Shown here one piece after another: positions 1 to 8,456 of a stretch of 64,000 bases of DNA (the first letter of the stretch is position 1; every line of letters starts with the position of its first letter). This DNA comes from RGZA01 sp041917755 (GTDB lineage Bacteria > Pseudomonadota > Alphaproteobacteria > UBA9219 > RGZA01): NCBI GenBank assembly GCA_041917755.1, contig JAYRWY010000017.1, positions 62,001-126,000 of the forward strand. Direction: 5' to 3'. Both the position numbers and the translations under genes were made by a program. The notes under the pieces were generated by a model. That model did no database searches. It was not told the DNA's origin and was given only the letters and a program-made list of their open reading frames with translations.

Positions 1-234
1 GGAGCATTTCTTTGGGCCAATCGTACTTAGCAGTACATCTTCGGCAACGCAGGCCATTTGTGCGGCGGCCTTGCCAATGCACAACACCAAGGTGTGGCCT
101 TCAATCGGTGTGAGCTGGGTTAAATGATGACGCACCGTATTAGCAGGACTGACCGCATCAATCGCGGCTACAAACATATTGCTGAGTAATTCAGATGGAT
201 TGAGCGGGCGTTGTTGAACGGCGGGAGCAGCCAT
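1..234 (-). CDS. Glycerate 2-kinase (MOFRL/DUF4147 family), N-terminal fragment
   Basis: The first 78 codons of a gene that runs off the left edge. The translation starts MAAPAVQQRPLNPSELL and contains a stretch of the type TLVLCIGKAAAQMA, which matches the N-terminal glycine/alanine-rich segment of the type II glycerate 2-kinase (GckA/TtuD, MOFRL) family. That family phosphorylates D-glycerate to 2-phosphoglycerate in the cytoplasm. The ATG lies 2 bases after the pheS stop codon, so it is probably cotranscribed with pheS. The position is odd because pheT normally follows pheS. The assignment rests on this fragment only; the catalytic C-terminal part is outside the window. Confidence 0.7.
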   Translation of the reverse strand, partial: MAAPAVQQRPLNPSELLSNMFVAAIDAVSPANTVRHHLTQLTPIEGHTLVLCIGKAAAQMACVAEDVLLSTIGPKKCS

Positions 235-236
235 GA

Positions 237-1316
237 TTACACACCTCGTGCAAGATTTGGGATATCCAGTGAGGCAAAGCCATAATGGCGCAGCCAGCGT
301 AAATCGGATTCAAAGAAGGTACGCAAATCAGGAATGCCGTATTTCAGCATCGCCAGACGTTCCACGCCCATGCCAAACGCAAAACCTTGATATTTAGTAC
401 TGTCGATTTTGCAGTTTTCCAGCACCTTGGGATGCACCATGCCGCAACCCAATACTTCGAGCCAGTCATCACCTTCGCCTATTTTCAGCTCGCCATTTTT
501 GCGGCTGCATCCGATATCGACTTCAGCAGAAGGTTCGGTGAACGGGAAATAGGATGGGCGGAAGCGTACCTTTAAATTTGGCGCACGGAAGAAGGTGCGC
601 AGAAAATCCATCAGCGCGCCTTTGAGATGACCCATATGGGTTGCTTCATCAATCAACAGCCCTTCGACCTGATGGAACATGGGCGCATGGGTTTGATCGT
701 AATCGCAGCGGAAGGTGCGGCCCGGCGCGATAATACGAATGGGTGGCTTGGTAGAGAGCATGGTGCGTACCTGCACCGGTGATGTTTGCGTGCGTAATAC
801 CGCAGGTTCTTGGTTTTCCTGACCTGGCTCTGCAGCCAGATAAAAACTGTCCTGCATTTGGCGGGCAGGATGGGATGGCGGCATATTCAATGCGGTGAAG
901 TTATAAAAATCACTTTCCACATCGGGGCCTTCGGCAATGGTGAAGCCCATATCCGCAAAGATGGTGGAGATTTCTTCGATGGTTTGGCTAATGGGGTGAA
1001 TGGCGCCTTTGCTTTCTGCGCGGGCAGGCAAGGTGATATCCACTTTTTCATTCGCCAGTTTGGCATCCAGCGCCGCGGCATTGAGAACCGCGCGGCGTGC
1101 TTCAAGCAGCGATGTGATTTCTTCTTTAATCACATTGACTTGTGCGCCAAATTCCTTGCGCTCATCGGGCGGCAATGTGCCAAGCGTTTTGAGTACTTCG
1201 GTCAGGCGACCTTTTTTACCCAGCGTGCTCACGCGCACTTCTTCAAGGCTGGCGACATCCTTGGCGCTTTCCACGGCGGCGGTGCATTCTTGTTTAAGTG
1301 CGTTGAGATTTTGCAT
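237..1316 (-). CDS. pheS: Phenylalanyl-tRNA synthetase alpha subunit
   Basis: 359 residues, the usual length for bacterial PheS, which pairs with PheT to charge tRNA-Phe in the cytoplasm. The N-terminal coiled-coil region (about 1-90) is followed by the class II core. Motif 2 is seen around PGRTFRCDYDQTHAPMFHQVEG and motif 3 near the end as GFAFGMGVERLAMLKYGI. The segment RPSYFPFTEPSAEVD is typical of the phenylalanine-binding pocket. It lies downstream of rpmI and rplT on the same strand, the common ribosomal/PheS arrangement, but the next gene is a glycerate kinase and not pheT. A hairpin followed by a T-run precedes it and may act as an attenuator. Confidence 0.97.
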   Translation of the reverse strand: MQNLNALKQECTAAVESAKDVASLEEVRVSTLGKKGRLTEVLKTLGTLPPDERKEFGAQVNVIKEEITSLLEARRAVLNAAALDAKLANEKVDITLPARAESKGAIHPISQTIEEISTIFADMGFTIAEGPDVESDFYNFTALNMPPSHPARQMQDSFYLAAEPGQENQEPAVLRTQTSPVQVRTMLSTKPPIRIIAPGRTFRCDYDQTHAPMFHQVEGLLIDEATHMGHLKGALMDFLRTFFRAPNLKVRFRPSYFPFTEPSAEVDIGCSRKNGELKIGEGDDWLEVLGCGMVHPKVLENCKIDSTKYQGFAFGMGVERLAMLKYGIPDLRTFFESDLRWLRHYGFASLDIPNLARGV

Positions 1317-1341
1317 GAGACGAAACTAGCCCTTAATCGAT

Positions 1342-1384
1342 AAAAAAATAAGGGGCAAAAAGAGTTGCCTCTTTCGCCCCTTAT
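1342..1384 (-). terminator. Intrinsic terminator or attenuator between rplT and pheS
   Basis: Read on the minus strand, a perfect 9-bp stem ATAAGGGGC/GCCCCTTAT (1376-1384 with 1348-1356) carries an inner stem of six pairs (1369-1374 with 1359-1364) and a TTGC loop, and is followed at once by seven T residues (1342-1348). A second nested hairpin lies just upstream (1391-1398 with 1431-1438, inner 1407-1412 with 1417-1422). This is a textbook Rho-independent terminator. Its location inside the rpmI-rplT-pheS run suggests either partial termination after rplT or Phe-tRNA-responsive attenuation of pheS. No clear ATG leader peptide is visible; a TTG-initiated frame crossing it includes the residues SFCPLFFY at the terminator. 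Confidence 0.75.
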
Positions 1385-1451
1385 ATAATCTTTACGCCTT
1401 CTGCTCTGTGCCTTACGGCACAACCGCTCGGGCGTGAAACCAGTTCAGACC

Positions 1452-1853
1452 TTAAGCGGCTTTCTTTTTAGCTGCCTTTGGTGCTGCTTTTGGCTTTGCA
1501 TCCAAGGCGGCCTGAGCTTGTTTTACAATCGCGGTGAAGTTTGCCGGTTCGCGTGCAGCGATTTCAGCAAGCATCTTGCGGTTCAGCTTGATGCCAGCAA
1601 GGTTGAGACCGTTGATCAAGCGACCATAGGTCATGCCGTTTGCTCTGGCGCCTGCATTGATACGTACGATCCACAATTTGCGGAAGTTACGCTTGTTGGT
1701 GCGGCGATCGCGGTACGCATAGCGCAGTGCCTTTTCAACCTTTTCAATCGCTACACGAAAGCAGGTTGAAGCACGGCCACGGTAGCCTTTTGCCAAATCG
1801 ATAATCTTCTTGTGACGTGCGTGGGTTGTGACCCCGCGTTTAACTCTTGCCAT
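1452..1853 (-). CDS. rplT: 50S ribosomal protein L20
   Basis: 133 residues. It starts MARVKRGVTTHARHKKIIDL and has the conserved L20 core with RAYRDRR-like and LWIVRINAGAR segments. L20 binds 23S rRNA early in assembly of the large subunit. The C-terminus carries a basic alanine/lysine tail (about residues 115-133, ending KAAKKKAA), slightly longer than the E. coli protein and common in alphaproteobacteria. It follows rpmI by 30 bases and is followed by the pheS leader hairpins. L20 often represses its own operon, but no leader element can be assigned here. Confidence 0.98.
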   Translation of the reverse strand: MARVKRGVTTHARHKKIIDLAKGYRGRASTCFRVAIEKVEKALRYAYRDRRTNKRNFRKLWIVRINAGARANGMTYGRLINGLNLAGIKLNRKMLAEIAAREPANFTAIVKQAQAALDAKPKAAPKAAKKKAA

Positions 1854-1883
1854 GATATGCTCCTAATAAAATTCTTTAATGGA

Positions 1884-2084
1884 TTATGCGTTGCGCAGGT
1901 AATGCTTGATGATGTTGATACCATCCGTCTTGAACAGCACCTTCATGCCGCGTGCATTACGTTTCATTTTTTGTGTGCGTTTACGCAAACCATGGCGCTT
2001 GCCGGCGTAGCCAGCTTTTACTTTGCCGGAAGCGGTTACTTTGAAACGCTTTTTGGCACCCGAATGGGTTTTAATCTTGGGCAT
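1884..2084 (-). CDS. rpmI: 50S ribosomal protein L35
   Basis: 66 residues from the start MPKIKTHSGAKKRF, the invariant N-terminus of L35. An upstream in-frame start at 2111 would add nine residues, but the AGGAG ribosome-binding site lies within that stretch, six bases before the ATG at 2084, so 2084 is the real start. L35 is a small basic protein of the large ribosomal subunit. It heads the rpmI-rplT-pheS run; infC, often found just upstream, is absent here. Confidence 0.96.
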   Translation of the reverse strand: MPKIKTHSGAKKRFKVTASGKVKAGYAGKRHGLRKRTQKMKRNARGMKVLFKTDGINIIKHYLRNA

Positions 2085-2367
2085 TTTCATCTCCTTATTG
2101 AGTGTGACCAAGCATCAGGCAGCCCTTTACTGGCCTAGATCGCTTGTTGGAAGGGGTGGTTCTAGCAAAGTCGGGCAACACCCTGCAACAGCTGATTTAT
2201 TGTTAACACATCAAAACAAGGCGCATAAACCCATGTTTAAAGATAAACAAGGCGTTACGGAAAAGGCCCTAACAGAGGCATTATTCCATTTTTAATCAAT
2301 ATCTTAGAGGATATGGGGGTAGAAATCCACGGCCCACCTTTTTGGACGTTTAACCCGTTTTGCCCTC
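2085..2367. other. Divergent intergenic region between rpmI and recN
   Basis: 283 bases separating two divergent transcription units, so promoters for both must lie here. I find no RNA gene and no strong consensus promoter. A long spurious plus-strand frame crosses it but resembles nothing. infC, which often sits upstream of rpmI, is not present. Confidence 0.5.
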
Positions 2368-4161
2368 ATGTTGAAAAGCCTCAACATCCACGAGTTCATT
2401 ATTATCGAAGACCTGGCGCTGGAGTTTAAGCCCGGGATTACGGTGCTGACTGGTGAAACCGGTGCGGGTAAATCTATTTTGCTGGATGCGCTTGGCCTGA
2501 TTTTGGGCGATGTGGGTGAGCCCGACCTGATCCGTGCAGGATCGCCTGATAGTTTTGTACGCGCTAAATTTGAAGCAGGAACCAAGCATCCGGTTTGGAA
2601 AAGCCTGATCCCGCATGACATCGAAGTTCAAAATGAAATTCTGATTGAGCGTATTCTTGATCGTGAAGGTCGCAACGATACGCTGGTCAATGGTAAGCCG
2701 GTGCCCATCGAAATTATGCGCGATGTGGGATACCAGCTTTGCGAAATTCACGGACAGTTTGCCAACCAAAGTATTCTCGATCCCAACAAGCAGCTTGAGT
2801 TGCTGGATTTGGTGGGCGGTTACCGCGTGTTGCTGGAACAAACCGCCAAAGCATGGTGGGATTTAAAAGGCTTTGAAAAAGCGCTTGATGAAGAACGTAA
2901 ATTTATGGCGAATTCTGCCGCTGAGCGCGAGTTCTTGAGTAAAGCGGTTGCAGAACTCAAAGCGCTGCGTGCGCAACCTGGTGAATTTGAAACCATGGAT
3001 GCGCAGTATAATGAGTTGGTGCGTATTCGTACCATCAATGAAATGTTGCAATCCATCCAGTCGCAATTAGTAGCAGGCACCGGTGCGCAGCGTTTGCTGG
3101 TATCGGCCAATCGCGTTTTGGAAAAGCAAAAGAATCTGGATCCTGAGCTGCTCGCTAATCTGGTCAAGCATATGTCGGACTCGCTCAAAGCGTGTCATGC
3201 TGCATCGGACGAATTATTGGTGTTGATGCCGCAATTCGAATTTGATGCCGAAGTGATGCACAAGCTGGAAGAGCGTCTCAATAAATTTGACGAAATCGCC
3301 GAGAAGCATGAAGTGCAAGGAAATGCTTTGCCTGATTTGCTCGAGCGTCTTGATGCCAAGTTGAAGCGTATTTTAAAAGCTCCCGAATTCATCAAGGATT
3401 TGGAAGATAAGGTGATGGTGGCCAAGGGTGAATTCTCGCGTAAGGCGCAAGCCCTGTCTGAAGCCCGTAAGCGTTCGGCCAAGGATTTATCCGAACAAAT
3501 TACTGCAGAAATGCCGCCGCTCAAACTGAACCGTGCGCAATTTATCGTGGAGGTAAGCGAATTACCAAGTAACCGTTGGTCGCATTTGGGTATGAACGAA
3601 GTGTTGTTCACCGCGCGTATCAACCCTGGTATGCCCTTTACTACCATTGCCAAAACCGCATCAGGTGGTGAGTTGGCGCGTATGATTCTTGCCCTTAAAG
3701 TGATTGTGCAACGTGTGCAATCCACTGAAACGCTTATCTTCGACGAAATCGATACGGGTCTTGGCGGGCCGACTGCGTCTGCCGTGGGTGAACGCTTGGC
3801 GCGTCTATCCGACCAGACACAGGTATTCGTGATTACCCACAGTCCGCAGGTGGCTGCACGTGGCGAGCAACACTTGAAGGTTGAGAAAACTGCCGATAAC
3901 AAGACCACCACATCGAATGTCTTGATGCTGAGCGAAGATCAGCGTCTGGATGAAATTGCCCGTATGTTGGCCGGTGAAGAAATTACGCCAGAAGCCAAGG
4001 CCGCTGCGCAGAGCCTGATGCGCGAAGCCGTACGTGCGTCAGTTATCCGTCGCAAGGAATTGCATCCAGAGCGTGATATTGAAGCAGAATTGCTGGCGGA
4101 AGCAGCCGCCCGCAACGCAGCCGCAGCGGCGGCAAGCAGCGGCGATCAAGCCGCCCATTAG
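2368..4161 (+). CDS. recN: DNA repair protein RecN (SMC-like ATPase)
   Basis: 597 residues, slightly longer than the usual 550-560. RecN is an SMC-family ATPase that acts in double-strand break repair. The Walker A motif GETGAGKS is at about residues 29-36. The middle (about 150-370) is rich in charged and leucine residues as expected for the coiled-coil arms. The ABC signature (TASGGELARM) and Walker B (LIFDEIDTG) lie near residues 430 and 455, followed by the H-loop VITHSPQ. The last 40 residues form an alanine-rich tail beyond the usual end. A clear ribosome-binding site is not visible before the ATG. The usual neighbours bamD and ligA are absent. Confidence 0.95.
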   Translation: MLKSLNIHEFIIIEDLALEFKPGITVLTGETGAGKSILLDALGLILGDVGEPDLIRAGSPDSFVRAKFEAGTKHPVWKSLIPHDIEVQNEILIERILDREGRNDTLVNGKPVPIEIMRDVGYQLCEIHGQFANQSILDPNKQLELLDLVGGYRVLLEQTAKAWWDLKGFEKALDEERKFMANSAAEREFLSKAVAELKALRAQPGEFETMDAQYNELVRIRTINEMLQSIQSQLVAGTGAQRLLVSANRVLEKQKNLDPELLANLVKHMSDSLKACHAASDELLVLMPQFEFDAEVMHKLEERLNKFDEIAEKHEVQGNALPDLLERLDAKLKRILKAPEFIKDLEDKVMVAKGEFSRKAQALSEARKRSAKDLSEQITAEMPPLKLNRAQFIVEVSELPSNRWSHLGMNEVLFTARINPGMPFTTIAKTASGGELARMILALKVIVQRVQSTETLIFDEIDTGLGGPTASAVGERLARLSDQTQVFVITHSPQVAARGEQHLKVEKTADNKTTTSNVLMLSEDQRLDEIARMLAGEEITPEAKAAAQSLMREAVRASVIRRKELHPERDIEAELLAEAAARNAAAAAASSGDQAAH

Positions 4162-4220
4162 TTTGCGATAAGTCCTATTGGCTGGTTGACCCCGCCGCAT
4201 AGATATTGAACACTGCATGG

Positions 4221-6020
4221 ATGCAGCAACGATCCCCTAACTTTGTATCGTCCATCTTTGCGCCGGATGTGCAGGCCTTAAGCCTGTTTCGTATCCTATT
4301 CGGATTGGTGTTGCTGGCCGATTTTATCATCGGCTTTTTACCCACGCGCCTAGATTTTTATGCTGATAGCGGTTTGCTACCGCGCGCGCTGGTGCAAACC
4401 TATACGCAGGCAACCCAAGATAGCATCGGGCAGTTTTCATTATTGAATATTACGGATGCGCCGTGGTTTCTGGATTTATTCACGTGGATGTATGGCGCGG
4501 TCATCATCGCGTTTATCATCGGGTACCGTACGCGCATTACAAAGGTTGTGTTATTTGTATTGTTCCAGTCAATGTATTACCGCGCTTATCCGGTAATTAT
4601 GGGCGCGGATATATTGATGGGCCTGTTATTGTTGTGGTGCGTGTTTGTGCCACTGGACCGTTACTGGAGCGTGGATTCCGCCTTGCGGCGCACGCCGCGC
4701 GACATGGATGTGCCGCCTGTGTGTATGGCGGGTATCAAGATACAGGTGATGACGCTGTATGTGTTTAGCGGCTTGTTCAAAACCTTTGGTGCGGAATGGT
4801 GGAATGGCACGGCGATTGGATATGCCATGCGTGATACCGCATATGGCAATCCATGGGGGGAATGGGTAGCGACCCAGTTGCCGTGGTTGTCAGGGTGGAT
4901 GTGTATACCGGTTATGTTGTTCCAGCTATTATTCAGTGTGCTGGTGTATTTCCCGTTTGCCAATCGCATCACGCGCAGCGTTGCATTGATTGGCGCAGTC
5001 ATAATGCATGTGGCATTTATTTTATTTTTATCGGTAGGACTGTTTCCTCTTGTCTGCTTATCCTACCTTGTATTGCTGGTTCCTGATGCATGGTGGAATG
5101 TGTGGTTGGCACCACGTCGCAAGCGGCTTGAGCAAATCACTCTTTATTTTGATCCCGATTGCGGCTTCTGTGAAAAAACCGCGCTCTTATTGCGCGAATG
5201 TTGCTTGTCGCCGTTTACGCAAGTGTTGCCGGCCAATGTGGATCGGGGCATCCATGAAACCTTGCAACAGCATCAATCATGGGTGGTGGTGGATGCTAAA
5301 ACAGGCGTGACCTATTTGAAGTGGGGGGCGGTGGCGTTTGTGCTGCGGCAAAATCCCATCACATATCTGTTGGGTGTTTTGAGCGATGTGCCGTTCTTGC
5401 GCAGGATGTGGGCGGGGTTATATGATGCAGTGGGTCGTCAACGTAAAGCATTAGGTGTGATTACATCCGCGTTGCTGCCGTTCGATGCCGTGCCTGCAAA
5501 ACCAGCCCATATCATGATGCAAATCTGCTGCGGGGTGCTGATTGTTGTATCAATTGCAGGGAATATTGTTGTGTTGCCGCCATTTATGGGCAATGAGCAA
5601 CTAAGCCCTATTCGGCAAACTGCCAAAGCGTTGCAGGTCTATCAGCGCTGGAACCTGTTTGCGCCATCGGTCGTACGTTGGAAATATGAATTCGAGTTTG
5701 AAGGGCTGACGGCCGGTCATCAGAAAGTTGATCTGATGCCGTTAGTATCTGGAAAGTACCTGACCCAGATGCCGGACGGACGGTTGAAGTTTGATAATAC
5801 GCGAATGCATAAATATATGCTGCATCTAAGGGATAAAAATAAAGCAGAGCTTGCCGAATATTTTTTACAGCATCTGTGCCGCACTTATAATGCCAATTAT
5901 CCGTTGGAGAGTGGCGACCGTATATTGATTGCAACTGCACGGTTGATGCAATTATCGCTGAGTACTGAACCAGGAATGCAAGACGACAAGATCCGCGTGC
6001 GCTCAGTTGTGTGCAAATAA
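4221..6020 (+). CDS. HTTM membrane protein fused to a DCC (DUF393) thioredoxin-like domain
   Basis: About 599 residues. Residues 20-300 hold several hydrophobic segments typical of the HTTM domain, related to vitamin K-dependent gamma-carboxylase membrane proteins (FRILFG, YRAYPVIMGAD, GLFKTFGAEWWNG). A DCC/DUF393 domain follows at about 305-410, with motif YFDPDCGFCEK whose two cysteines form a CxxC centre. A further membrane segment (about 435-455) and a soluble tail follow. HTTM and DCC proteins are often adjacent genes; here they are one chain. The substrate is unknown and carboxylase activity should not be assumed. A TTG at 4206 is an alternative start; neither start has a clear ribosome-binding site. 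Confidence 0.75.
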   Translation: MQQRSPNFVSSIFAPDVQALSLFRILFGLVLLADFIIGFLPTRLDFYADSGLLPRALVQTYTQATQDSIGQFSLLNITDAPWFLDLFTWMYGAVIIAFIIGYRTRITKVVLFVLFQSMYYRAYPVIMGADILMGLLLLWCVFVPLDRYWSVDSALRRTPRDMDVPPVCMAGIKIQVMTLYVFSGLFKTFGAEWWNGTAIGYAMRDTAYGNPWGEWVATQLPWLSGWMCIPVMLFQLLFSVLVYFPFANRITRSVALIGAVIMHVAFILFLSVGLFPLVCLSYLVLLVPDAWWNVWLAPRRKRLEQITLYFDPDCGFCEKTALLLRECCLSPFTQVLPANVDRGIHETLQQHQSWVVVDAKTGVTYLKWGAVAFVLRQNPITYLLGVLSDVPFLRRMWAGLYDAVGRQRKALGVITSALLPFDAVPAKPAHIMMQICCGVLIVVSIAGNIVVLPPFMGNEQLSPIRQTAKALQVYQRWNLFAPSVVRWKYEFEFEGLTAGHQKVDLMPLVSGKYLTQMPDGRLKFDNTRMHKYMLHLRDKNKAELAEYFLQHLCRTYNANYPLESGDRILIATARLMQLSLSTEPGMQDDKIRVRSVVCK

Positions 6021-6031
6021 TTGGATTGTGA

Positions 6032-6874
6032 TTAGCCTTTGATATCCAGTGCGGCGCGGATTTGTGCCAGCGTGCTGAGCAAGCCGCCTAAATAACGGAT
6101 TTTTGGCAGCATGGCGACCTTGGTGACATGCACTTCGTAGATTTCATCTTCATGAAACAGATGCTGGTCAGGATTGCGCGGATGCCACTCGGCTTCTTCT
6201 TCGGTCAGCTCGCGTGCTACATATTTTTTGGTAATGCGCACCACTTCATTATGGATCGGATTATAGCCGTTGATATTCTTGATGATGCGTTGCGCTTCGC
6301 TGCGCCAGCCCATTTCGCGCCATTTATCGAGCGTGCCTTCGCGCAAATTATTGGGCAAAGGACCCAGAAGACGTTCAACGGATTCATCGCGCATATACAT
6401 ATCCATGCTGACAAACGGGTTATCTAGCTCGGGGATGTGGTTGCGTTGTATTTCGGTGAGCACTTTTTTGCGGCCATCATAGCCGCCTTTCATAATCTGG
6501 TATTGGGTAAGTTCGTCGGCTGCTTCCTTGCCATCGCAGATGCGCAGGCGAAAACCTTCGCGTGGATTGGCGTTAACCGCAAAGTTGATGCCGAATTCCT
6601 GGCCGATTTGGGTCAGTTCAATACCGTTGAGCGGGCAACGGTCTTTAAAAATCTTGTTTTCAAGGCTGCTACCAAGTTTGTCTTCGGCAACGCCATGTAA
6701 ATGGCCTTGCATAATGTCAAAACGCACATTGGGTTTTGCAACGCTATTTGGCGTGCCTTCGATCGTAGAGGTTTGCACCACGCCCACGGTTTCATAACTG
6801 CCAGTTGTTGTAATTGAAGCGGCCATACAAATATCTACACAATAAAATGGATTCAAAAATTGGTTATCAGGCAT
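6032..6874 (-). CDS. Conserved-looking protein of unknown function
   Basis: 280 residues, no recognised domain, no signal peptide and no membrane segment. The sequence is balanced in charge and rich in conserved-looking motifs (RDESVERLLGPLP, YNPIHNEVVRITKKYV, EDEIYEVHVTKVAMLP), so it is very likely a real soluble protein. A start 16 codons further in (ATG at 6826, MAASITTTGS) is equally possible; neither has a strong ribosome-binding site. It is convergent with the HTTM-DCC gene (11-base gap) and divergent from another unknown gene at 7018. Confidence 0.6.
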   Translation of the reverse strand: MPDNQFLNPFYCVDICMAASITTTGSYETVGVVQTSTIEGTPNSVAKPNVRFDIMQGHLHGVAEDKLGSSLENKIFKDRCPLNGIELTQIGQEFGINFAVNANPREGFRLRICDGKEAADELTQYQIMKGGYDGRKKVLTEIQRNHIPELDNPFVSMDMYMRDESVERLLGPLPNNLREGTLDKWREMGWRSEAQRIIKNINGYNPIHNEVVRITKKYVARELTEEEAEWHPRNPDQHLFHEDEIYEVHVTKVAMLPKIRYLGGLLSTLAQIRAALDIKG

Positions 6875-7017
6875 TCAGTATATTCTGCACCTGTTAAGCC
6901 AAGCATAAAAAACATGGTTAACCGTTGGTAAACTTTGATCACTCGATTAGGGGTTTTGAAATATTTTTATGGTCTTCTAGTGGCTATATTTTATGAATAT
7001 TCGGGAAGGGTGCAACG

Positions 7018-7491
7018 ATGGCACTGACAGGCGAGTCACTTCGGTCGTGGGTACGTGGTACTTCAGCGACAGGCGTTGTACTTGGCGGTTTGATAGCTGC
7101 GGCAACGATTCCAATGTGGGGAACCGCTGGATTGGTTGCTGGCTTAGGCATCGCAGCGTTGGGAGTAACTGGCGTGCTTCATTCCGTTGTTGCAAAACCC
7201 GATGATATGGCCAGAACGGCACGCAATCTTCAGAACGATTTTAATGCGGTTACAAATTTATTTCGCGGTACAAACCCGGCTGTGCAACAACCGGGTCCGG
7301 AACCAGCGGAACGTCAGCCCGTTGCAGGTCGCGCCATTCCATATAGTGATTATGTAGCGCAGCATGGCTATAATCCGGATGCCATACAGATGCCAGTTGC
7401 AAAAGGCGTTGTTCCTGATGCTGCACAGCCACCTGCACGACAACATATCCAGTTCGCTGCAACGTCTCGCGCAACGATGCCATCCCCTTAA
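7018..7491 (+). CDS. Small protein with a glycine/alanine-rich hydrophobic N-terminus, unknown
   Basis: 157 residues. Residues about 15-57 are hydrophobic and glycine/alanine-rich with a central break, compatible with a membrane hairpin. The remainder is polar and proline-rich (PGPEPAERQP) and looks disordered. An AAGGG ribosome-binding site lies about 8 bases before the ATG. No family is recognised. It is separated from the divergent unknown gene by 143 bases and its stop is one base from the end of the convergent glycosyltransferase gene. Confidence 0.55.
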   Translation: MALTGESLRSWVRGTSATGVVLGGLIAAATIPMWGTAGLVAGLGIAALGVTGVLHSVVAKPDDMARTARNLQNDFNAVTNLFRGTNPAVQQPGPEPAERQPVAGRAIPYSDYVAQHGYNPDAIQMPVAKGVVPDAAQPPARQHIQFAATSRATMPSP

Positions 7492-7492
7492 T

Positions 7493-8440
7493 TTAGGCGG
7501 ATAAGGTTCCTTTGGCGAGCATCAGGCGTGTAAACATTCCGATGGCGTTGATTTGCCGGAAGAATAGTTCCGGATCCTGTGTATCCCACATAAAGCCCAT
7601 TTTATCACTGCAGCTGGACGTATAGCTGGCGGGCACGTCTTTCACGTAATTTGCAATCGATGCATTGAACACGGCTAATGCATTATCATTGAGCGTATAG
7701 AGCATCTGGTCGGATGTGGCTTGCCATGCGCTGCGCTTTCTAAACCATGCATGGGTAAGGCGAGAAGCCGGAATGCGGTGCGTAGCCGATGCAACCGGCG
7801 CATAGCCAATATCATATCCCATGGATTTGATGCGGCGCAGGCAATCGGATTCCTCACCTGATAAGAGAGTGTAAGCATCACTGCCGCTGCGGCCCAATGC
7901 AGGATTAAATCCGCCGCTTTGCATCAACACGGATTTGCGAAACGCAATATTTGCACCAACGGGTTCATCGCTGCCGGTCAGGTTTTTGGTGAGATCGCCG
8001 AAATCACATACCGATAAAAAAGGCAGTAAGCGGTCATCCAGCCATGCAGGACGCGGAGTTTCAAATTCTGGAATGACCTTCCCGCCAATCACCGCAGTTT
8101 TTGCACCCAGAATACCCAGTGCGGTTTTGTAAGCCGATAGTAAGTCGGGCGATGCAACGGCATCATCATCCATATACACAATGACATCGCCCTTTGCATA
8201 CTGCACGGCAAGGTTGCGCGCATTGGAAAGCCCGGGGCGATCGGTGGTGGCATAGGTAAGACCCGCAATACCACCCCAGCGTGCGGCAGAAGCTTTGCGT
8301 GCATCACTATCAGGGGAATTATCAATCACCCAGATATCAAATTCGGAGGCGGGGAGAGTTTGTGCCTGCAAGCTCTCAATCGCGCGGGGCAATAAATCGT
8401 AGCGGTTATAAGTGCAAATGACGGCGGAAAAGAGCGGCAT
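7493..8440 (-). CDS. Family 2 glycosyltransferase (GT-A fold)
   Basis: 315 residues. It begins with the GT2 signature SAVICTYNRYDLLPRAIESL, followed by VIDNSPD, NLAVQYAKGDVIVYMDDDA (the metal-binding acidic motif at about residues 88-96) and a later acidic SGEESDCLRRI block expected near the catalytic base. It probably transfers a sugar from a nucleotide sugar to a surface glycan in the cytoplasm. It is the last gene of a five-gene minus-strand run beginning with the NYN gene, 16 bases from the previous gene. The acceptor and sugar are not predictable. Confidence 0.85.
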   Translation of the reverse strand: MPLFSAVICTYNRYDLLPRAIESLQAQTLPASEFDIWVIDNSPDSDARKASAARWGGIAGLTYATTDRPGLSNARNLAVQYAKGDVIVYMDDDAVASPDLLSAYKTALGILGAKTAVIGGKVIPEFETPRPAWLDDRLLPFLSVCDFGDLTKNLTGSDEPVGANIAFRKSVLMQSGGFNPALGRSGSDAYTLLSGEESDCLRRIKSMGYDIGYAPVASATHRIPASRLTHAWFRKRSAWQATSDQMLYTLNDNALAVFNASIANYVKDVPASYTSSCSDKMGFMWDTQDPELFFRQINAIGMFTRLMLAKGTLSA

Positions 8441-8456
8441 AGAAAAGTTCCTGTGA

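Noticed and set aside
810..1343. 177-codon plus-strand frame across pheS
   Set aside because: It is antisense to pheS and has no family resemblance; the frame follows from the codon bias of pheS.
1391..1438. Nested stem that looked like part of a tRNA
   Set aside because: No acceptor, anticodon or T-arm can be placed; it is better read as the second hairpin of the pheS leader.
4221..6020. Vitamin K-dependent gamma-carboxylase function for the HTTM protein
   Set aside because: HTTM proteins share only distant similarity with the carboxylase; bacterial members with a DCC domain have no shown carboxylase activity.
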